Shown here one piece after another: positions 23,815-36,500 of a stretch of DNA of 64,000 nt. The notes below the pieces were generated by a model. That model was not told where the DNA came from. It did not search any database and saw nothing but the letters and a program-made list of their open reading frames with translations. A program made the translations under genes and the position numbers. Location of the stretch: NCBI GenBank assembly GCA_013398955.1, contig VWPU01000902.1, positions 1 through 64,000 on the forward strand, read 5' to 3'. The DNA is from Callaeas wilsoni. Lineage: Eukaryota > Chordata > Aves > Passeriformes > Callaeidae. The stretch's first letter is position 1. Every line of letters begins with the position of its first letter.

Positions 23815-24609
23815 ATCGGAACCCTTTCAGTTCCTTGCAGAGCTGCTGAAAACCTGGAGCACTGCGTGTCTGCAGTGAGGTGTTGGCAGTGGGGAGCTGC
23901 AAGGTTGGCCTCTGTGAGAAACCTGGGGCAGCGTGTGCTGTACACGGCCCCATGGACCTGCTGCACAACACACCTGAGCCACGAGCCGAGCTCCTGGTAC
24001 CTCTGGGAAAATGTATTTAAGACAGGACAAGACACCACACATGGAAGTGAGGAAAGAAATGTGAGAGACATCTCTGCAAGCACCCAGTTCAGTGGAGAAG
24101 GGACGGGAGGTGCTTCAGGAACCAGAGCAGAGGCTTCCCTGCAGCACACAGAAGACCACATCAGAGCAGACATCCACAGTGCAGCCCATGGAGAGCCCCA
24201 CATCAGGGCAGGTGAATAGTACCTGAAGGAAGCTGCTGTCTGTGGAAAACCTACATTTGGAGCAGGTGAAAAGTGTGAGTCGGTAGGAGCTGTAAAGAGG
24301 AACTGCTATGGACTGCCCATAAATCTCCATTTGCTATTCGCCTATTTTTGGAGTGGAGGAATTAGGGGAGTCAGGAATGAAGGAGTGAACCTGACCCTGG
24401 GAAGAAGGAGGGATGGGGAGAAATTTGCTTTCATTTTGTCTTTGTTTCTCATTATCCAAATCTATTAAAATGATACTATTTTTTCTCAAGTCTAATCTTT
24501 TTTCCCCATGATGGTAATTGGTGACTGATCTTTGCTTTTTTCTTAAGGAGGGAGAATGAGAGAGTGGCTGGGTGGGTGTCTGGCAGCTGTCCAAGGCATA
24601 CCCACCACA
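23815..24609 (+). mobile_element. Decayed avian LTR-type interspersed repeat
   Basis: The stretch carries phrases I know from a common avian LTR-type repeat. They include CTGAAGGAAGCTGC, AGAGGAACTGCTATGGACTG, CCTGGGAAGAAGGAGGGA, GATGGTAATTGGTGACTGATC and a terminal GGTGGGTGTCTGGCAGC leading to ACCCACCACA at 24600-24609. The 3' boundary is clear and the 5' boundary is approximate. Overlapping open frames on both strands (up to 135 codons) are by-products of the repeat. Many indels and substitutions suggest an old insertion. The family identification is from memory. Confidence 0.6.
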
Positions 24610-26714
24610 CAGGCTTCGTGCTAAGTGCTTCTAAAAGATTTTTTTTTTAATATTTTTGGAGCTGAGACAAACTACAGGAGTCACTATGCCTTTTTGATTC
24701 TGAAGATTTGTTCCCAGCATTTGTGCACCCTATTGTATTCAGATCGTTTTACTTGTCATCAATTTTACAACCAGCTTCTGAATTTCAAGGCATTTTAGCT
24801 TTGAAGAACACACACTCCTCTTCTGATTTCTAGTAGATTTTTCCCTTTGATCATATTACAAATAGGGTTGGTAGCACCATTTTTTGAGCTTTCCCAACAT
24901 CTTGGATTATAAATTCCTGGTTTCAGTTGCTGATGAGCTTGCTAACCTTCATCTTCTGGAATACGTGAATTCTGTAGTGCTTTTATACTGAAATATTTTT
25001 TAGAAAATACTAAGCAATGTATTTTAATCAGTTCTGAAAATTAAGTAATGTAAAAATATTCTTTTGTCTATCACAAACCCATGGAATTAATCAGAAGTAA
25101 GAATCCTGAAAGTGGTTTACTAATGAACCAAAGTGGTGGTTCTGCTTTGTCAGTACCCCCAGCCTTTCTGAATCCACTTTTCCTTGTCAATGGACTCATT
25201 CCATCCGACGTCATATCTAGCTCCTAGGAAAAGTAATATTTTCTTATGTTTGAATGGAAATCAAGAGCTCTCTGTTCATTGCTTGTCACTTCATCAGAAC
25301 CATTCTCTTTTCAAGTGATAACTGTATCTCCGTTCCCTGCATTTATTTCAAAACAGTAATTTCCTTTTCCCCATATTTTATCTGACCTGACAATTGTCTC
25401 TGGGCTGAAACACCATCTGTGTGTTTGTGGAAAGGTTATCCCATTAAGACTGTGCCTCAAGTTGATAACTTTTGATGTTGTCATAAAAATATAATCTGGA
25501 AAAATGACTAGGACCTGGAAGGTCTGGATAGCAGAAGAGAGGAATATGGAAGTAGGTGCACTGGAGCTTATCTGAGCTGCATCAGGAAATTCCTGCAGCT
25601 GACATGAAGGGGTGGTTATCACTAGTGTAGGTTTATGTCTCTGCTTCCCCTGTAACACTGAGGGATCTGGTAGGGATATCTTTCCTTCCCACCGTGTTGT
25701 TAAACTGCACCCACAGCACCAGATGTGCATGTGGGGGCCTCAGAGCACCATGTGATAAATCTGATGCCCTTCAAACTGATATCATTAAAAGGGATAGTAA
25801 CACTAGTAAGGTATCAGCTTATCTTCTAGGTAATCTTTAGGTTCTGTAACCAAGGAAGACACAAGAAGAGCCTGGGGCTTTTATCAAAGAAAATGTCCTA
25901 ACTGACAAATGAATGAGAAGCTTTATATGTTGCAGTTCTGTAGATGGGTAATAATCCTAATGTTAAAAGCTATAAAAGGCTAAAAAATATTTGATACAGG
26001 ACTTTGATTTGGATGAGATCTCTGTGGCTAGTTTGAACATAACCTGCATTGGAATGTGGAGTACAGGTGGGGCATCTAGACAAATCCTGGTCATCATCAG
26101 CATCACACATACTTCTGTGAGCACAGGACATTGTAGCATCACAGCAGCTTGAAAATAAAGTTCCTTCATGGATTAGCTAAATTATCTACTTTGTAAATTG
26201 ATCATAGAGGCTCTATTTTATGAAATGTAGATTAAAGATCAAGCTATCATGCATTTATGTTCTATATACTTGTTCTAGAGTGGCCAATATACAGCTACAG
26301 AGCACCAAACTCATTATTCATTTTCTTTGGTGCTAGGAATATTGGGTGTCTGAAGGATAAATTCAGAAGAATTAATACACAAGTTTAATCATATCAGTTA
26401 TTTCTAACCTTAAAGTCACTTTGCTTAATATAAGCTTATTTATAGGCTGTTGGACGTTAAGGCAGCGGTGCAATAATGAAGGAACGCTACCCCAAGTTCT
26501 GGTAGTTGATTTCTTGGTGTAAATATTTGGTTCAGTGTTTATCCATGCTAATATGCCTTAGTGTTGAAGCACATCAGTGCTTTTACCACTGGTGAAACAT
26601 AGTGATTGATTTTTTGTTGAAATGGTGACTTTAAATAAGACCATTGTTTGAAAATTGTCCTCTTGTCTTGGGTCAGGAGTTAAAAAAAAAGGCAAAGAGA
26701 AAAGAGTTAGAATG
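24610..26714. other. Intergenic DNA, no gene seen
   Basis: This is AT-rich sequence. A minus-strand ATG-initiated frame of 139 codons (25311-25730) is the longest in the desert outside repeats. It shows no motif, signal or family I recognise and no supporting splice sites. No repeats were identified. Confidence 0.45.
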
Positions 26715-27105
26715 ATCTGAGGTCTGAAAAATTAGTTTAAACATGAGGGCATAGTGAAGAACAGTCTATTTAGCCTATTCAAAAGAAGGTTAAAAGATTA
26801 GGATCACAATCAAGTAGAACTCAATTGTGGAAGAGTTGTGGCTCTTCAATGCAGAATATAGAGACTGAAATTTTAGAGACAGGCTCTTGATGTACTTGGA
26901 CACACAAATTTTAAAAGAGGATAACTAGCTGTTAGCACAGTTTGTTAGGGAGTGTGATAGCTCTTCTAATCAAGTTAGAGTGCTTTTTTAGAAGACAGAT
27001 TACAGCCTCATGTTACAGCTGTGATGCAGAAATGATTGGTGGAGGTCTTTGGTCTGTGTTGTGCAGAGTTGGCCTAGATGATCATAATGGCCTTTGCTGT
27101 CCCCA
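26715..27105 (+). mobile_element. Ancient, highly diverged CR1-like LINE fragment
   Basis: Two islands match CR1 phrases in the right order: AGTCTATTTAGCCTATTCAA with AGAAGGTT (26763-26791), and GCAGAGTTGGCCTAGATGAT followed by CATAATGGCCTTTGCTGTCC (27063-27102). The sequence between is much decayed. It is one 5'-truncated old copy on the + strand. Confidence 0.6.
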
Positions 27106-30100
27106 GTAACCTGTGTGTGTAAGATGCACCATGGCTAAGGGCAGAAGTGGGTGGCATAAGCAAATTACTCCTGCTTTAGAGCCTTTGTGTCAGAGACTTT
27201 TCCCTGCTTCTCCCCTGCCTCCCATGGGACCTGTGGGAATGGTGTTCTTCACATTATAGATTTAAGAAGAAACAAGGCAATCATTAAAATTTCCTTTCGT
27301 AAATGTCTTGGAACATTTCATAAAAGAAGTTAAAAATATAAAAATTGAAACTCTTTAAATTAGTTAGCACAGCTGAGTGTACAGAAATTAAACTGTCTCT
27401 CTCCTCAGGGAGGCTTCAGTATATTCCTCAACCAGAGTTCAGCTACAACGTTCTATAATTTACCTGAGGAACAACCTTTTAAGTCACCTAAGGTAAAGAA
27501 GGGATCTTAAAGAACACACTCACTGCATTCCTCAGCCTTAAGGAAAAGTCATTATGAACCATCTCTGACTAAAAACCTGATCTAAATGCTTTACTGAGGA
27601 AGGTTCCAGCTTATTGCAATGTTCAAAACATGTAAGATTCTTTTCTAACATAGATAGCCTTTGCAGCAGATTTTATTATTTTTCCAAGTCATTAGTAATG
27701 TGATCAAAGGAATTATGTTTCCAATACTGATTGTACCAAATCCATAAAAAATAGCAATGAAACCAAGGTGATGGCACATGCACATAATAAACATGGAGGC
27801 AAAGAAGACATATAAAGGAGTTTTCTTTTGATCTTCATTGAAGATTTGTAATAGTTGCCCCATGAGCATCTACAAAATTTAGATTCTAGTTTCTCTGTCC
27901 TCTGCACTTGATAGAAAAAGTCTCAGAGTTCACTTTCTGTTGCACATCTCATACAAATACACTGAAAAACAAAAAGCAAGAACAGATTGAGAACTATATC
28001 TGGCTTTGGGATGAGCTTGTCCAGGATTTTTAAAGCTTTCCAAAGATATGAAATGGTTGAAATTTCTGAGTACAAGGACATTACCATACTGAACTGTGTA
28101 TGTAAAAGTTTATGTGTGCCCATTGCTTAGAAAAAAAAAAGTTTAAATATTGAATTAATTGCTTTTGGAAATAGATATAAATGTTTTCTATCATGTCTTC
28201 CTTGTGACCTTTTATGTCAGACATAACTGCAGGAGGCTGCTAAGAGCGAGTTTCACCTAAGCCTTCACAGTCATTCACCCAGATGACAGCTTGAAGGAAA
28301 AAGATAAACAAGCAGTGGCTTCTGTATGATAAAATGGCACTAAACACATTCTATTAGGGAGGAATGCAAGCTTGTATGAAGAGAAGGAATCCAAATTTGT
28401 GTGTATTGTGAAAAGAGAGAAAGGGGCAGTGCATAAAGAGCATCTTTTCTCCACAAGAAGAGATTTCAACGGACATTACCAGGAGCTGCTTCTGGGCTCG
28501 AGCAGCAGGGGTGAAGGGGAGCAGTGGTTTGATCACAAGGTTCCTGGTGAATATGTTTTCATTTGTTTCCTCATCACTCTTTTACCTGCTCTGTAATTTT
28601 CTCATCTACTAGGAAATATCTGCTTTCTGGTTTAGGTATTACTCTGATTGTATAGAGGAAAAATTTTCTTTCTACAGACTTTTCTCACTGCTACACAGCT
28701 GAGGTTTAGACCCCTATTAAGAGACAAAAGACCATTAAACCAGAATATCATCCTAACTGCTGTAACACTGAGAATTTTTTTCTAACACTCATGGTGTGGA
28801 AAACTATTCAAATTATCTTAATCACATTTAAGATTGGAACTGGGAGGCTTTATACAGCAAAATTGAAAACCTGGCAATCTCCTTCACAAGAAAGCCCGAA
28901 ATCAGATAGTATATTATAGGATTTGGTGAATCATAAGGTAAAAGATGTGTGTCTGGTCAGGAAGAGTTTGAGTGTCTAACCTACCCAGGATGATTAATGA
29001 GGTCTCCATAGTATTTAAAAGCACAAGGTCAAGGTCTGTGTGATGCTTTTGACATTTCTGAAAGACCAAAATCTTAGGAAAGTAAGAGTGTAATTTGAAA
29101 TTAAACTTCCCTTTCTATCACCTTTTAGGGTTCCACTACAATCTCATTCCGTTAATCCCATGGCTCTAGCAATGTGTAACAGTGAGATGGTTTGGTTTAG
29201 ATAGCACCTGAAATCTTCAAATAACTCAAAATATTTGGTATTCTGGGGAGAGTCATGAAGACCTCAAGCAACTGGCCACCTGAGTTTCTGGTAACAATGC
29301 TACCTTTAAAGCCTAAGTGCTGGCTGAGATGATACAGTTGGGTCGTTTGCCTTCAGGAGCTAGAAGACACTAAGTGCACCTTAAACAGCACTTCACTGTG
29401 TGGTCGAGCATTGAAAGGGCCTGAAAGCACCCCTGGGGAGGATAATGCTGCATATGTTTATGTCCTAACAGAACCAAGTGAACCTTTCAGTCCTCCCTGA
29501 AGAATGCTGGCCTTGCTTGCAGAGAATTTAGGGACATAATTTTCTGATTATTCTGACCAACTTGGTAACACGCTTAACCAAACCCTAGAAGACTGTGGTT
29601 TTGTACTGATTGTGACTTTCTTTTTGAGAAGTCAGTTCTACTTTAGTGGTACAAAACCAGCATGATGGAAGTGGTCAATTGAATCTTTAAGTTGCTGTGC
29701 AGCATTCAGAGAAAGCTTTTAGTCCTCAGGTAACCAAATTTCATTTAGGGTTTCTGGTATGGCAACAAGTTTTTGTGATTCCTGCTATCCATTTTGTATT
29801 GTGCTAGCTGCTCCCTCTTATTCTGTGTGAAAGCTGAGAGTTTAAAGACTTGGTTTATTTTATTTAGAGGCTTTATAATTTGGAGGGAGTGAGTGAAGGG
29901 AAGGAAGGTAGCCAAGGGAAGAAAAAAAGCCTAAGAGAGGGAACACTCCCACCAGCTCATTGCAGTGAACAACCAGAATGAAGATGATGATTGCGTGGTG
30001 ACTGTGCAAAACTTGATCCTTCTCATGCTGAGATTGGTGAAACTTTGAATTAAGTCTGCTGAAAGTAGAAATGGAGACATTTCTTTGTCACACTGAACTG

Positions 30101-32070
30101 AAAGGCTGGTGTTACAAAGGGATCTGCCACTGTTTAGAGGGAAACAGAACCTGAGAAGCAGTAAAATGTCAAACGATCCACAAATCCAGAAACTGGAAGG
30201 GGCACATCCAACTATTTTTAAGCTGGTTCAATTGCTTTAGAAAAGTTGTTTTCCTTGTCATTTAATAAATCTGAACGTTGGTTTTTTGTCTTTCCAGACC
30301 TTCTGCATTGAAATCTCTCCATAAATCTTCCCATTACATATCTCTGGCTTCATCCCAACCTATTGTAACTCTTTTTTTTTTCATTTTTTTTTATATTTCA
30401 GACCTATTCAGGAATTAGTTACCTTCATCAGCTTTATGAAAAAAATCTATGAACATATTTATTGTCACTTTTTAAAATATGAGGTTTTCATATCAAGACT
30501 GAATTTTCATTCAGCATTCTCCTGGGGGGAAAACCATCACTACAATACCTCCAAAACAAATCATTTATCTTTGTTTATAAATTTGGCATTGACTTCTCAT
30601 CCTGACACATGCCTACAAATTATAAACATCCTATTTTTGTTAATGAATGGTTCTGAAGTCAAGAAGGAAGCCAGCATCACTCAAATATTTATTTTATTAT
30701 AGCTATAAAAAAGATTTATGCTCCAAATACCTGCATTTTGGCTCAGTTTTATTATTAAATTATTATTGTAATACTGCACTACTATGACTAGACAAAACGA
30801 ATATTTTAATTTTTATAAGTAGCTAGCAACAGGCTCTTGATTTATCAGTGCTATATAATTTTATTCTCTGCTGTTAAAGCAGAATATTTCTTATTTTTTT
30901 TCAAGTTTTCATTCGTTGAGAGAATTTAGCATTTCACTGGAACTGATGCAAGGGGAAATAAACTTCCACCTCAATATCAGAGCAGAGTAAATAGTGTAAG
31001 ATATTTTAAGGGTTATTTTTCTTAGGATTGGAGACCAGCTTCCCATTATATTTTGCCTATCTTTTTCAAATTGCATCATTTGACTCTTGCAGAATAGAAC
31101 CCAGCAGGCATGGAAGATAACAGGGAAAACTAGTTTTCAATTTATGGTCTATAACATTTTGAAAGAGAGACTGAGAAAAGCAAGCTTGATTTCAATTTAC
31201 CATCCATGTACCTGCACCACAGTTACAAATTTTAGTAGGCATTTACGAACTTCAAGAAGACAAACTAGATAATACAAGATGCCAAAAAGTCTGGCTGAAA
31301 ACCCTCAAAAACTCACCTTAGGTGACTTTAAATCAATTGAGTTTTACCATTCCATTTTACAGTACCACAGTTTTGGCTTGGAATTATTAATTTATTCTTT
31401 AAAAAAAACCCCAAACCAACATATGAAAGGAAATCACAGAAGTGAAAGATTAGGTTTTTTGCAGTGTGCCTGCTGCTTAGTAAGCTAAGGTCAAGTTGAT
31501 AACTTCAAATTATTTCTGTGAACAGCAAGGACGAATTCTTAGTAATGTTCAGTTAACCACTTTGCCAACAGAGCTTCATACTCTTTGTTTAAAAAGTCAG
31601 GTGTACCTAATGAGAAACCACAGTGCCTGCAACTCAAGCACCAGTTTTTCAGCCTGATTTGACAAGATGGCAATTAATCAGGTGATAAGTATCAAATGCC
31701 CTCTATTTCTCATGTGAGAGGTTTAGAAAACCATAAAGTCAAGCCTTGTGGGGAGGATTGTCGTGGAGAAGACTGTATACTTTTTATCTTCCTTCCACTG
31801 GGATGAAAACAGCAGGCAGTGTTAAGCGGAAGGCCAGAAGCTATCAAAGCTCAAAGACATAGAGATTTATGGAAAACTTGAGGGATGAAAGTGGCAGAAT
31901 ATTATTTCCCAGCAGATGTAACAGTCTCCTGGGTTCATGCAATTTCAGATAGGTTTCTAAAAAAAAAAAACAACCAAAAAAAAAAACCCACCAAAAATCA
32001 GAAAAGCTGAAAGTAGGATCAAGGTATCACATTCTCTCCTGAAAACAAGTTCCTCCCATTCCTACCAAAA
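27106..32070. other. AT-rich intergenic DNA, no gene seen
   Basis: No coding gene was recognised. A long T tract followed by TATATTTCAG (30370-30401) resembles a splice acceptor, but no matching exon is evident. An A/C-rich low-complexity patch lies at 31959-31996. Confidence 0.5.
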
Positions 32071-32200
32071 GTGTTCAAGGCCAGGCAGAACAGGGCCTTA
32101 AGTAACCTCGTCTTGTGGCTGATATGCCTGCCTGTAACAGGGTTGTTGGAACTAGATGGTCTTTAAGGTCCCTTCCAATACAAACCATTACAGGATTCCA
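32071..32200 (+). mobile_element. CR1 LINE fragment, 3' end
   Basis: The segment runs GTGTTCAAGGCCAGGCAGAA, then GTTGGAACTAGATGGTC, then TTTAAGGTCCCTTCCAATAC, to ACAGGATTCCA. It is the last ~130 bases of a CR1 element in + orientation, with a mutated terminal repeat. Confidence 0.88.
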
Positions 32201-33054
32201 CCATTTCGGATTTTATCTGTCTGCCTCTGATGCCACTATTCTTCTACCCAACTCTCAAAAACTAACCGAGAAATCTGAGGGCAAGGAAAGCTAGCAAAAT
32301 GGCAAAATAAGGGATAAGTCATTTTCTCTGACATCGGGGTTGGAGCTGGATAAATTCACCACCCTCAGTTTTGTTTCAGCTTCCCATGGGGTGAATCTGT
32401 CATTTAACAGGTTAAGTGTGAACACATGGGTCTGTTTCCTACTTCAGGTATTAGTAACCAAGGGCTCGTCTTTGCCAGGTTTAACTCCTCTATCCTGACA
32501 GTGTTCTGTATACCAGAAAACTCCTCACTGCTATGGCAAACCAGGTTATACCTCAGGGTCAGCTCCAAGCCTCTGAGTAGGCAGAATTCCAATAAAATCA
32601 ATCATCCTGCATCTATTTGCCAAACCTTAGTGTAACAAGAGATTATTCTTTACCCACTTAGCATAAGAAAAAAATAACCACAGTATGAGGCAACTTACTG
32701 GTTCAGGTCATATTTAATCCAAAGTTAGAGCAGAATCCTAGAAAGGCAATTGATTGCTTCAAAGCAGTAAGAGCTACTTTATTCAAGGAATCAGCCTTGC
32801 AATAAATGTGTTAAATTATTAAGAGCTTGTAATTTAGCACTACCAGGGGCAGAGAAACAAACATCTTTGATTTCTGTGAGAGTTTCCAGGACGTTTCACA
32901 GACAGAGCACTCATTAATGCTTCACAAGTGCTAGAAAATGAAATATTGTTCCACGTGCTGTAGCAAGACATCTTGAGAAGAGATGCTAAAAATGGGAATT
33001 GTGGCTCCCAAAACTCTGAGCAGAAGGAAGATTACTGTCACTCTACAGGGTAGC
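32201..33054. other. Intergenic DNA, no gene seen
   Basis: This is short AT-rich spacer sequence between a CR1 fragment and a solo LTR. No gene or repeat was recognised. Confidence 0.5.
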
Positions 33055-33511
33055 CAAGTGATGCCTTAGGATTTTAGCTTTTATATTTTCATATGTTTGT
33101 AATCCTGCAATTCTTAGTGTGTAACTCTGAGCTCCATATAGAGTGTTAGCAACTGCTTTTCCCATTTTGATCAGACACAACAATTCCTCTCTAGGCCTGA
33201 GAATCAAGGACACCTCACTGTCTCAGGCCCGGAGAAATGTAAACAAAAGTGAGTTGGGGGGGAGCAAACTGGGAGAATGGGACTGCACTGCCTGAAGCTG
33301 TAACTGGACAATTAACCTCTGGTATGCAAATGGACAAAATTTATATCTGTCTGAAAAACGTGTGACTGTGTCCATCTTGGGTGCAGTCTCTGCGAGACTC
33401 CTGCACTGCCCAAGGGGTGCCCTGGGAAGGCCTTTCAATAAATTCCTGCCCTTTATCCTTTCACTCTGTCCAGCCTCTGTTCCAGGTCAGCCTCTACAAG
33501 GCATCACAAGC
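33055..33511 (+). mobile_element. Solo LTR of an avian endogenous retrovirus, copy A
   Basis: The 449-bp element (33059-33507) starts TGATGCC and ends with the exact inverse GGCATCA. It is flanked by the 4-bp duplication CAAG (33055-33058 and 33508-33511). A 4-bp duplication fits class I (gammaretrovirus-like) elements. AATAAA at 33437-33442 gives + orientation. An octamer ATGCAAAT (33324-33331) sits just before a TATA-like TTTATATC. No primer-binding site or gag sequence follows, so this is a solo LTR. It is about 95% identical by eye to copy B. Confidence 0.92.
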
Positions 33512-36500
33512 TGTGGGCAAGGCGTGGATCTTCAGAGCTGTAGTGAAGATTCTGGAGGGTGTGTGATGGGTAGGGAGGAGAGGAATTCTGACCCTTCCTC
33601 GGGGAGGAGGATGTTAAATGGCCTGATATAAAGTCCCTTGGATGTAGGGGGTCCTCTCTGATATATAAGGCATGAGGAGATTACTTGATAAATGATCTAA
33701 AAGAGGATACATCTGCAGAGGAATATAGCCAAGGTCTGGTCCTCCATCCTCTATGCCATGAACAGAATAACTCCTGTAACAAGCCAAAAGAGAGGGCAGT
33801 CCATGCACATCTGTTTGCATTTGATCCTTCAGGTGTCTTGCACATACTTTAGAGTCCAGCCACTTCCCTAGAAAGCTTAAAAAAATCAGGAGGTAATTTC
33901 TATCCATCCAGACAGATAATTACATGTCATAATTTTCAAGTCAATGGCACAATTGTTATTCTTTGTAAGGGAGACTAGGATATGACTCATGTTTGAACTT
34001 GTGGAGCTTGCAACACTGTGAAAGCCACTGTACAAAACTGAAGAGAGAGCTGCATTTTTTGTCTGGTAAATTGCACATAAAAATACTTTTTGAAGTAAGG
34101 TTTTGCAAGAAGAATCACTGTTATTCAATTAAATTTTGAAGAAAAATAATCATTCATCACAGATGTTTTGACCCATAAAATTCAAGTTTGGTTTCAATCT
34201 ATGCAGTACAGAAATCAAGATTATACTGTTTCTTTTCAGATAGGCCTGTTCTGAGCAGCTGGACAACCAATATCTTTTTATGATGTTTTGAGTGATAAAG
34301 TGGGAAATCTTCAGGATTTCTTTGTAGCCATAATATGTTGGCCCATGTTTTTTAAATGTGGCATTTTTTCCTTTGCATATTATTCACTACAAAAAAAATG
34401 GTTCTCTAATCTAAAATAATCTAAAACTAGTCTTGTAACAGGCACTGTTGCACTTATCTCAGGGTTGAACATCATTAACTTTTTCAGAAATCTATGCTAA
34501 AATTATTAATAATGACATATTTGAAGCAAACTTTGGTATAGCAACAGTGTTTGGAGCTTTTTTTAAGATAACACTATTTCCTGAAAGTCAGACACTCTGT
34601 GAAATAATTTTAGAAGCCATGCTAAACCTATTTTGCACTGTTTGTTATGCACTGTTATACTTTTATGGTAACCTCCAAGTACAAAACTGGATGTCACCTG
34701 ATGTACTTCAGTTCCAAGGCCAGGTGAATAAAAGGCAGCGCTTGGTTCAACTCCCTTCTCTGCCTGTTTTACAGAAAAACTGGCTAAATATTTCCCAGAT
34801 GGGTGCCCTAATCTCTGGGCTGTGGATTCACTCCCATTCTACTTTTCCCCAGCCAGTTTGATTGTTGATTATTGACAAAATGTCATTATTATTTGCAGTC
34901 CAGGTCATGAGGGAATAGTACCCCAGATGAAGAGGTAGCCTTCTGACTGAAGTATTCCTAATGGGGGTGTGGGTTCACTTCCCCCAGGCAGGGGAGGAAA
35001 TTGAGCAAAGGATTCATTTCAGCCAAAATTATTCAGAGAATTCCACCCACATTTGCAAATATAGGATTCAACAAAATCATTTCATTCCTTTCTGCTCCAT
35101 TACCACAAGGTGCTGTGAGAACATCTTTTCAAATGCTTCGTCGTCCCACACTGCTTGCAAGGTGTTGAGTAATGCCACTCCAGATGAGTGTCGTGCAGGC
35201 AGAACACCTTGCTTTCCGTGCTGATGCTGCCTCTGGTGACAAGATATCACTCAAACAGTGTGATGGATGGCTGCAGCCTAGAGGTCTACTAAAAAACATT
35301 CGTTTCTAATCAGGTGATCTCAACCTTAAGTGTTGAGAGGACATCTCTGAGTGAATAATAAATTGATTAAATTTACCTGGGCATCAAGCAATGATGGATA
35401 ATATTCTATTTCTTTATTTTTAAGAAACGTAAACATAACAGAAATATGTAATTAAACTCAGTCACTACTCTGACAGATTTGTCAGTCTTAATGTTAGTGT
35501 ATTAAATAATTAGTTACATCTTCATAGATTGTTATAAGCTCTTAAATCCCCAAATTACTGTATTAATTTGTTTGCACAGCAGTGTTTCATTGTTGAGGCA
35601 AGCAGTACTTCTTGGAAGTTTCTGGAGCCACAACTGATGTGTCAATGTGAGTAAGATTAGAAAGGTGTTAGAAAGGTGACTTTATACTCGAAAACATTTA
35701 CCTGATAGATTTAGCATCACATCCATGTTCTCATTCAGTTTTTCATCGAAAACTCTCAGGAAAATTGTCAGTGTTAATATAAAATATTCCTCCAACTGGC
35801 AGAATAAAACTTCTAGTTATACCATGCTAAGCCTCTGCAATTACATCTTGCTGGTGTAAGAGATAGTCTATATAACTTAGAGTAATGAAAAATTGCTTCC
35901 ACAAAGACACTGTGGTTACAAGCTCTGCTCAGGGAATTCATGTTGTAGTGGTTAATAGGTGGGCATGCTGCTGCACAGCAGTGCATGTGGAATATCTCCA
36001 CCCACAGCAGTGCAGATGTTTATCTGCAAAACTGTTTATAACATAAAATAGATTAGGTTGATCAGGTAAATAACAGCACTTCTCAACAGTACCAGAACTG
36101 GCAGACCCCTCTCAGCTGAGTGCTTCTTTAATCTTCCTTTCCTCAGATAATATAAGGCAAAGCATTACAACAAACAGAAATCAGTAAACCAACAACTAAG
36201 ATTAAAATTATTGCCATTTATCCTTTTCTGTATTTGCAAATACAGCACACCTGAAAAACAGTCTTCTTTGATCCCTCAGTATCTCTATCAGCACAGGAAG
36301 CTATAAAAAAGTCACTATTGAGATCTATTCAAGATTCATTCCTCGAGTCCAGCTTGACCATGTATCTCTAGAGATGATATCTAGCTGGTAATCACTCGGT
36401 TTAAGCCAGTCTGCTGGGTTGCAATGAGCAGCACCACTCACCCTGACTTTTAACTGTGGTCTCTCCCTCACTCAAGTAAAGGCAAGGGATGTGATCCTGC

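Noticed and set aside
25311..25730. 139-codon minus-strand frame starting with ATG
   Set aside because: It has no motif, membrane segment pattern or known family, and no flanking promoter or splice signals. A frame of this length is expected by chance in 60 kb. Conservation of the frame in other birds would reopen it.
26666..26676. TGTCTTGGGT, resembling the start of the 648-bp LTR
   Set aside because: The match ends after ten bases and there is no matching 3' end or target duplication, so it is chance.
30370..30702. Strong splice-acceptor-like T tract followed by an 88-codon frame
   Set aside because: No donor of comparable quality or recognisable peptide follows, and T tracts are common in this AT-rich DNA.
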